DNA of 64,000 nt from an uncultured Fimbriimonas sp. (lineage in GTDB: Bacteria; Armatimonadota; Fimbriimonadia; Fimbriimonadales; Fimbriimonadaceae), in assembly GCA_945952345.1 (NCBI GenBank), contig CAMFIS010000002.1:1-64000 (forward strand), written 5' to 3'. The notes below the pieces were generated by a model. It was given only the letters and a program-made list of their open reading frames with translations, was not told the DNA's origin and did no database searches. A program made the translations under genes and the position numbers. Shown here in pieces: positions 58,726 through 64,000 of this stretch. Each line of letters opens with the position of its first letter. Positions within the stretch are counted from its first letter, which is position 1.

Positions 58726-59901
58726 ATGAAATCCGAAGCGAATCAGACGGCGATCAGTACCCTCGCCCTGGGGGTTGCCACCACGCTGGAAACCCGGATT
58801 CGACAGGGTCAATTGCCAAGCGGGCGTCCGCTCCCGGCTGAGCGTGATCTCGCCGCCGAATTCCAAGTCAGTCGCAGCATCGTTCGCGCCGCGGTCCAAC
58901 AGCTTCTCACGAAAGACTTGATCGACCACCGCCCCGGCCACCGACCGGTGGTCCGCCAAGGCATGCACAATACCGCGACCGGAACCAAAAACCTCGGCGT
59001 CTGGCTGTGGCCCTACTCGGGCCACTTCGCCTCGGCTTCTATTCTCAAGGGCATCCAGTCCACTAATATCGGACCTCAAACCCAGGTCATCGTGGCGAGC
59101 GGAACCGGCGACGATTGGAATTCGGTGCTGGACTCCGAACGTGACTTCTTCGAATCAATGGCCAACGATCCTGCAACGCTTGGGGTCATCGTGTGGTACT
59201 TGGGTGGCGAACGTAACCTGCCCTCTATCCTAAAACTTCAGGCGCTCAATGTCCCGGTTGTGTTCGTCGACCGCCTTCCTCCGACGGGAATCGACGTGGA
59301 TTATGTGGGCACCAACAACGTCCACTCCGCGAGCCAGGCCGTCCAGCATCTCATCAATCTCGGCCACCGAAATATCGGGATGGTGAGCAACATCGACCCG
59401 GCTTCTTCGGTATCCGAGCGCGAAGAAGGCTACCTTCGAGCCCTCGCTGACAATGGAATTACCTTCCAAGAAGGTTGGATTCAGCGAGCAACTTATGACG
59501 CCGACGAAGGCGTGATGCCTGCCGTCCGCGCGCTGCTCGAACTCGACGAGCAGCCAACCGCCTTTTTCTGCGTCAACGACCATCTCGGATTAATGGTCCA
59601 CGACATCTTCGGCCGAATAGGATTCCAAGTCCCCGGCCAATTCTCAGTCGTTGGGTTCGATGGTCTCCTTCGCTGGGTTCCCGGCGGAGGGTATCTCGCT
59701 ACGATGAGACAAGACTTTGAGCGCATCGGCCGCCTTGCGGCCACCATGGTTTCCGAACGTGCGACCGGACTTGCGCCTAATGCCAATCGTCACTACTTGC
59801 TCGATGCCCCCCTCACGGTCGGAGCATCGACGGCACCTCCGCGACCCCAGCGGTCGCGCCTTGAAATCCAACCAACTCTTGAGTCAAGGGAGATCTCATG
59901 A
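58726..59901 (+). CDS. GntR/LacI hybrid regulator
   Basis: A 391-residue regulator. Residues 20-75 form a GntR-type winged helix (LETRIRQGQLPSGRPLPAERDLAAEFQVSRSIVRAAVQQLLTKDLIDHRPG), and about 90-380 a LacI-type sugar-binding domain (NLGVWLWPYSGHFAS, AVQHLINLGHRNIGMVSNID, FFCVNDHLGLMVHDIFGRIGFQVPGQFSVVGFDGLL). The frame is open upstream from 58672, but that stretch carries the operators, so the ATG at 58726 is chosen. The stop overlaps the pseudopilin gene by 4 bp. It probably senses a sugar. Confidence 0.9.
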   Translation: MKSEANQTAISTLALGVATTLETRIRQGQLPSGRPLPAERDLAAEFQVSRSIVRAAVQQLLTKDLIDHRPGHRPVVRQGMHNTATGTKNLGVWLWPYSGHFASASILKGIQSTNIGPQTQVIVASGTGDDWNSVLDSERDFFESMANDPATLGVIVWYLGGERNLPSILKLQALNVPVVFVDRLPPTGIDVDYVGTNNVHSASQAVQHLINLGHRNIGMVSNIDPASSVSEREEGYLRALADNGITFQEGWIQRATYDADEGVMPAVRALLELDEQPTAFFCVNDHLGLMVHDIFGRIGFQVPGQFSVVGFDGLLRWVPGGGYLATMRQDFERIGRLAATMVSERATGLAPNANRHYLLDAPLTVGASTAPPRPQRSRLEIQPTLESREIS

Positions 59902-60887
59902 ACAATTCAACAATCCAAGAATCTCGACGCCGAGCGTTCACTCTGATTGAGCTCCTCGTCGTCATTGCAATCATCGCTATTCTGGCGGCCATCCTCTTCC
60001 CCGTCTTCGCTCAGGCGAAGCGAGCGGCAAAGGGCACCGTCGCGATTAGTGGGGCTAAACAACTCTCGTTGGGGCAACTGATGTATGCCTCCGACAACGA
60101 CGACTACTTCTCACCAACGGTTTCGTTCGACGCCAACTGGCGCGGATTCCCGTTCACATACCTCTGCCAACCGTACATGAAGAGCTGGCAGCTCTTGCTT
60201 GACCCAACCGGGCCGATCACGACGAACCAATTGTCAGACGATAACGCCGGTACTGCCTGGGCGCTCTACGGTCTGTGGGGTATGCCTCCGCAGCGCATTG
60301 CGACTTCGTGGAGCACCTCGCCAGACGACTGGCGATTTGGTACGCACCCGCTGGGCGCGCAAATGACGAACGGCCAGCTTTGGTACTACGACGGCATTGG
60401 CGGAGTCGGCAACCCGAATCCTCCGGCAGAAAACTGGAACTGGGCGGCCCAAGGCTACAAAGCTGGGGGACAACCCTCGATGTCGACGACGGCGGTAAAC
60501 AACCCTGCCGAACAAGTCATGATCGCCCAATCGGGAACCTATGACTTCATGTGGCAAATGAACCCTGGCTATGGCGACTATCTCGACGCCAACGACAATC
60601 CGGACAACTTCGACCTCTATTGGGGCGATCCGACCTACAACACATATGGTTCCAGCTTCATGATCTGCGGTCCGATGGCGCGAAAGAACGCAAGCGATGG
60701 TCCGACCGCAGGCTTCTTTAGCTTCCCCAACGGCCAAGCAACCCAGCTCCCTACTGGCATCACCGTATGGGCAGGAACCGATGGCCACACCAAGGCAACG
60801 GCGTGGCGACAGCTGATGGGTACAACCATCGACATCGGCGGCGGCAAGAAAGCGATCAAGGCGTTCTGGCCCCAGGGAGGCTCATAA
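59898..60887 (+). CDS. Secreted protein with prepilin-type N-terminus, second cassette
   Basis: A 329-residue protein. RRRAFTLIELLVVIAIIAI (about 10-28) is the prepilin signal; here the residue before F is Ala, not Gly, so cleavage may be less efficient or occur differently. FPVFAQAKRAAKG and QLMYASDNDDYF follow as in the protein at 5674. The rest is Trp/Gly/Asn-rich and ends KKAIKAFWPQGGS, without the classical tail. The ATG overlaps the regulator stop by 4 bp. Function unknown. Confidence 0.85.
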   Translation: MNNSTIQESRRRAFTLIELLVVIAIIAILAAILFPVFAQAKRAAKGTVAISGAKQLSLGQLMYASDNDDYFSPTVSFDANWRGFPFTYLCQPYMKSWQLLLDPTGPITTNQLSDDNAGTAWALYGLWGMPPQRIATSWSTSPDDWRFGTHPLGAQMTNGQLWYYDGIGGVGNPNPPAENWNWAAQGYKAGGQPSMSTTAVNNPAEQVMIAQSGTYDFMWQMNPGYGDYLDANDNPDNFDLYWGDPTYNTYGSSFMICGPMARKNASDGPTAGFFSFPNGQATQLPTGITVWAGTDGHTKATAWRQLMGTTIDIGGGKKAIKAFWPQGGS

Positions 60888-61105
60888 TCAAGAAACTCTC
60901 AGTTGGAGTGGTCGCCCTTGTGGCGCTTGCACTAGTGGGATGTGGTTCGGGCGAAATGTCCGCCAAAGACCAAAAGAAGATGAAGGACGTCATGACCGGA
61001 GGCTTAGGTGCCCCTGGCGGTCCGAAAGGCGGCGGCGCGGGCCAAGCCAAGCATGGCATCAAAACCTCGCCACCTCCAGGCGACAACGCTCCGTCAACTC
61101 CTTAG
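60887..61105 (+). CDS. Small lipoprotein of the second cassette, probable ATC start
   Basis: A 72-residue lipoprotein. The frame reads (I)KKLSVGVVALVALALVGC, a clear signal with lipobox LVGC. No ATG, GTG or TTG precedes the KK in this frame within 35 codons that is credible. AGGGAGG (60874-60880) is a strong Shine-Dalgarno sequence with 6 bp to ATC at 60887, which overlaps the pseudopilin stop by one base (TAATC in place of TAATG). A GTG at 60909 would lose the charged part of the signal. The mature part has SAKDQKKMKDVM and a Gly/Pro-rich tail, like the protein at 6561. Confidence 0.65.
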   Translation: MKKLSVGVVALVALALVGCGSGEMSAKDQKKMKDVMTGGLGAPGGPKGGGAGQAKHGIKTSPPPGDNAPSTP

Positions 61106-61121
61106 GGGAGTCAAATTCTCA

Positions 61122-61157
61122 TACCCGGAAAATCTTTCCGGGTACAAATATTTTTTT
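61122..61157 (+). terminator. Rho-independent terminator of cassette 2
   Basis: A perfect 10-bp stem, TACCCGGAAA with TTTCCGGGTA, 3-nt loop, then CAAATA and seven T. It closes the GntR-pseudopilin-lipoprotein operon. Confidence 0.93.
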
Positions 61158-61235
61158 GCCGCCCAAGTTAAGGATTAGGCGATTTTGAACCTAATCGTTC
61201 CGATTCGTAACAGAAATGCATTAGAGAATCTGGGC

Positions 61236-61264
61236 TTGCGCATTAGGAAAGCATTTGTTAGAAT
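61236..61264 (+). promoter_or_regulatory. Promoter of the halogenase-like gene
   Basis: TTGCGC (61236-61241), 17 bp, TAGAAT (61259-61264). The start site would be within a few bases of the ATG at 61273. Confidence 0.65.
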
Positions 61265-61272
61265 GCCGTTTG

Positions 61273-63108
61273 ATGGCCATGAATTTCGACGTGGCGGTCA
61301 TCGGTGGGGGTCCGGCTGCCAGCACATTAGGAACGTTGCTGCGGAAGTACGACCCGTCGCTGAGCGTTGCATTATTTGAGCGAGAAGTGTTTCCGCGAGA
61401 TCATATTGGGGAAAGCCAACTTCCTCACCTTATGCCTGTGCTCAACGAGATGGGTGTTTGGGAAAAGGTTGAAGCCGCCAATTTCCCCGTAAAGATTGGC
61501 GGGCTCTACCGCTGGGGCAACTCAAGCGAGTTGTGGGCTCTTGATTTCTTAAGTGTTGGAGGCTTTCAGGACATTCCTCGGCCCGCTCAATTCGCGGGGC
61601 AGAGAGCTCTCACCGCTTTCCAAGTCGACCGATCGATTTACGATGAGATCCTCCTCGATCATGCGAAGGAGGCAGGATGCCACGTGTACGAAGGTGTTCG
61701 CGTGCTGAAGGTCGAGCGAGATGGGGACCGAGTTCTTGGACTCGAACTGAAGGGCTCCGATGCTCCGGGAGCGGATTCGTTGCCCGATAACCATGTGACG
61801 GCGAAGTGGTTCGTGGACGCCTCGGGCAACTCGGGAATCCTGCGTCGAACGATGGATGTAGAGATCGATGCGCCGACCAAGCTGCGAAATATCGCGGTTT
61901 GGGACTACTGGCAAAACACGGATTGGGCGACAAGGATCGGAGTGGGCGGTACGCAAATTCTCGTCCTGAGTCTTGGCTGGGGTTGGCTCTGGTTTATTCC
62001 TCTCGGTCCTACTCGAACATCGCTCGGGCTCGTGACTCCGGCGGAGTACTTGAAGCAAAGTGGCAAATCTCCGGAGGAACTGTACATAGAGGCGATCAAT
62101 TCTGAGCCGACCATCTCGAAGCTCGTGGAACATGGAACTCGCGAGAATATCCTCCAAACAACCCGCGATTGGAGTTTTGTTGCCAGCCAGCTTTATGGAG
62201 AAAACTGGTTCCTCGCCGGCGATGCTGCCGGATTCGCTGATCCGATTCTCTCGGCGGGGCTCACATTAGCGCAGACCGGTTCCCGAAACCTGGCCTACAC
62301 CATCCTCGAACTCAACAATGGTGAACTCGACGCGGATTGGCTCAAGCACTCGTACGACCAGGTTCAGTCGCGCAGAATCCGCAATCACATTCGCTTTGCC
62401 GACTATTGGTATTCGGCAAATGGGCACTTCACGGAACTCAAAGAGTACTGTGCTGACATTGCCGAGTCCGCCGGCATCGAATTACGACCAGAAGAAGCCT
62501 TTGTCTGGATGGGATCGGGTGGATTTGCGGGAGATTCGCTTGGCGTTCCGAGTGCGGGCACGTTTACGATTCCGGCTCTCAAGTACAACATTCGGTCGAT
62601 GACCGGAATCTATCCGCGGTGGGAAATCGAGGGCTATAACTCGTTCCGACTGAACCTGGACGGCGCGGAGCTAGTCGACCTCGCATCGTATCACGACGGC
62701 CGGGTGTATCGAGTCCAATGCTTCCAGCGCGACGGCAAAATCCTTCCTAATCACCGATCGTATGGCGCTATGTACGCCGCCCTCAAGCACGAGTCAGAAC
62801 TAGAGCCACTGATGGAGCGGTACATGTTTGAGGGGCAGCGGCGGGGCCTCTCGCTCGACTATGAAGGAATGTTCAGGTCTGGCGTCGACATCTTAGAAGC
62901 TATGATTGGTGAAGGCTGGGTCGTTGGTGAAGCAAAGCCGGAAGGGCGATTCATTGGCATGGTATCCACTTATCCCGAACAGTTTGTGCATGTGGGCTGG
63001 ATCAAAGACGGGGTCGGCCTTACTTCGGTCGACCCCCGTCAAGGTGGGCGTGTCATCCTCGAGTGGGATGAGGTTGAACGCCTGCGCTCTCCGGCAATGG
63101 TTATTTAG
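61273..63108 (+). CDS. Flavin-dependent halogenase-like FAD protein
   Basis: A 611-residue flavoprotein. MNFDVAVIGGGPAASTLGTLLR (about 3-24) is the FAD-binding Rossmann motif; HIGESQLPHLMPVLNEMG follows; WLWFIPL (W238-x-W240-x-I242-P243) is the WxWxIP motif of flavin-dependent halogenases, and GDAAGFADPILSAGLTLAQTG (about 312) the second FAD block. This branch also includes oxygenases. The last 130 residues (after about 480) are an extra strand-rich domain not usual in halogenases. The ATG at 61273 is chosen over TTG 61255 because of the promoter; 61279 is also possible. Substrate unknown. Confidence 0.8.
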   Translation: MAMNFDVAVIGGGPAASTLGTLLRKYDPSLSVALFEREVFPRDHIGESQLPHLMPVLNEMGVWEKVEAANFPVKIGGLYRWGNSSELWALDFLSVGGFQDIPRPAQFAGQRALTAFQVDRSIYDEILLDHAKEAGCHVYEGVRVLKVERDGDRVLGLELKGSDAPGADSLPDNHVTAKWFVDASGNSGILRRTMDVEIDAPTKLRNIAVWDYWQNTDWATRIGVGGTQILVLSLGWGWLWFIPLGPTRTSLGLVTPAEYLKQSGKSPEELYIEAINSEPTISKLVEHGTRENILQTTRDWSFVASQLYGENWFLAGDAAGFADPILSAGLTLAQTGSRNLAYTILELNNGELDADWLKHSYDQVQSRRIRNHIRFADYWYSANGHFTELKEYCADIAESAGIELRPEEAFVWMGSGGFAGDSLGVPSAGTFTIPALKYNIRSMTGIYPRWEIEGYNSFRLNLDGAELVDLASYHDGRVYRVQCFQRDGKILPNHRSYGAMYAALKHESELEPLMERYMFEGQRRGLSLDYEGMFRSGVDILEAMIGEGWVVGEAKPEGRFIGMVSTYPEQFVHVGWIKDGVGLTSVDPRQGGRVILEWDEVERLRSPAMVI

Positions 63109-63114
63109 AAGAGT

Positions 63115-63708
63115 CTATTTCCAGGTCCAGGCTGTGCTTTCGGCGAGAGCTTTGCATATCGCCGCGCCGAGGATGATCTTGCTCTTGTCGACCTTGAGCG
63201 AATAGCTGATTGAGAGATATACGGCGGGAGTGTCCTCGTCCTTGGGCACCTGCCCGATAACCGAAATCGACAGGGTTTGACCCGAGAATCTCGCGCCCTG
63301 GATGTCGTAAACCATCTTGTCCGGCTTGTCGGTTTTGCCTTTCTCGAACCTCGCCGCATCTTTGACCATCGCCTTCAGGATGTTCAGTTGCAGTGATTGG
63401 CTGGGAGCAATAACGGCTGCGGCCCTTGGTTCCCACCTGCCCGATTGAACCACGACGCCGAAATCTTCTTTGGTCGACCAAGCCGCATTCATACCGCCGT
63501 GATTCTGTCCAGGAAATCCATCGAAATCCTTGAGGGTCATCACCAACTTGTGGCTTTTCAGGTTCATCAGGCTGTCGGCGGCCTCGTACTCGTCGGGCGA
63601 CTTGCCGTCTTTTGGTTTGTAAGCCACCACCCAGGTCTTGGAGGGCGAGGTGGTGTTGGCGAACATACCAGCTTTTAGTTGAAACGCCACGAGTGTGACC
63701 GTCATCAT
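63115..63708 (-). CDS. Hypothetical protein coupled to an esterase gene
   Basis: A 197-residue soluble protein with no signal peptide and no family I recognise. [44 protein letters not shown] and [39 protein letters not shown] suggest a beta-rich fold. The ATG overlaps the esterase stop (ATGA). Convergent with the halogenase-like gene, 6 bp between stops. If the true start is upstream in the esterase frame, the protein is longer, but the coupling looks natural. Confidence 0.65.
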   Translation of the reverse strand: MMTVTLVAFQLKAGMFANTTSPSKTWVVAYKPKDGKSPDEYEAADSLMNLKSHKLVMTLKDFDGFPGQNHGGMNAAWSTKEDFGVVVQSGRWEPRAAAVIAPSQSLQLNILKAMVKDAARFEKGKTDKPDKMVYDIQGARFSGQTLSISVIGQVPKDEDTPAVYLSISYSLKVDKSKIILGAAICKALAESTAWTWK

Positions 63709-64000
63709 TTGGTGGCTGCCTTCATCACCGGTTGCCGGAAGTCTCGCTCGACCATGTCATTCGGGTCGGTCGAGACCGGCCCATCGCGCCATAGCCACCG
63801 CATCATGTCTGCGAAGATTTGACCGCCGAACCGCTGCCCGTGGTTATTCATGCCCCAGGTGTAGTTGAGGTCATATCCCTTGGCGGTGAGGGCGTCCTTC
63901 ATGCGAACGTTCTGCAGGAACCAGTCCCAGCGCGGGTCGTATTTGCCGCCTCGCATGCCCCGGTTGTCGTTGCGTCCATCGCAGAGGAACACGCGCAGGG
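63705..64000 (-). CDS. Esterase (enterochelin-esterase-like), C-terminal part, cut by window end
   Basis: The visible 95 residues end a protein that begins beyond 64000. [11 protein letters not shown] and the pattern [39 protein letters not shown] match the C-terminus of the Fes/IroE-like esterase family: the His in NNHGQRFG is the expected catalytic His and D in FLCDGRND the expected acid. The nucleophile Ser is outside the window. The stop overlaps the next gene by 4 bp. Confidence 0.8.
   Translation of the reverse strand, partial: LRVFLCDGRNDNRGMRGGKYDPRWDWFLQNVRMKDALTAKGYDLNYTWGMNNHGQRFGGQIFADMMRWLWRDGPVSTDPNDMVERDFRQPVMKAATK

Overview
The window reads like a chromosome segment of an Armatimonadota bacterium, probably of the Fimbriimonadia type. 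The call rests on several traits seen together: secreted proteins with a prepilin-type start (GFTLIELLVVIAIIAILAA) placed directly behind LacI- or GntR-type regulators, many lipoproteins, a PEP-CTERM protein, Gfo/Idh and YyaL-like proteins, and fairly GC-rich, tightly packed genes. This is inference from gene style; no rRNA gene is present to prove it. Most genes are housekeeping or small-molecule enzymes. I see no integrase, transposase, CRISPR array or rRNA.

Layout. 1-4.1 kb: end of 6-phosphogluconate dehydrogenase, an epimerase/DUF1611 pair resembling the DgcA-DgcN D-glutamate pathway, and a class V aminotransferase. 4.6-7.3 kb: a cassette of LacI regulator, pseudopilin-like protein and two small lipoproteins, closed by a strong terminator. 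7.3-18 kb: metK, a PEP-CTERM protein, rsgA with a Cys-rich leader peptide, a HAF-type lipoprotein, PhzF, Gfo/Idh oxidoreductase, arylamine N-acetyltransferase, recQ. 18-26.7 kb: hypotheticals, acetyltransferases, an S41 protease, DinB and dienelactone-hydrolase relatives, and a 667-residue membrane protein bracketed by a 114-bp direct repeat copied from the 3' end of the neighbouring acetyltransferase gene. 26.7-29.5 kb: cdaA-ybbR (c-di-AMP synthesis) and pheA. 29.5-38.8 kb: acpH, orphan hicB, repeats, tRNA-Ser, a YyaL-like protein, gatC-gatA-(membrane protein)-ispE. 38.8-45.5 kb: tRNA-His, di-haem peroxidase, hypotheticals, tRNA-Arg, and a KimA-like permease that lacks about 165 internal residues. 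45.5-48.9 kb: a long palindrome, an ankyrin protein, mosaic repeats, a polysaccharide deacetylase. 49-57.7 kb: a complete kdpD-kdpE-(outer-membrane-type protein)-(small ORF)-kdpF-A-B-C potassium locus. 57.8-61.1 kb: a second regulator-pseudopilin-lipoprotein cassette under a GntR/LacI hybrid. 61.2-64 kb: a flavin halogenase-like protein and the end of an esterase gene.

Three patterns cross gene boundaries. (1) The regulator-pseudopilin-lipoprotein cassette occurs twice with the same order and coupled spacing. (2) A mosaic palindromic repeat family (ends GTGGCACTGG...CCAGTGCCAC) occurs at five intergenic loci; three copies begin 6-8 bp after a stop codon, and stem sequences change together so that pairing is kept. 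(3) A -10-like hexamer lies 6-9 bp upstream of many start codons, which predicts many leaderless mRNAs beside genes with ordinary Shine-Dalgarno sites. Potassium and c-di-AMP also recur: cdaA, a damaged KimA-type transporter and the whole Kdp system lie within 31 kb.
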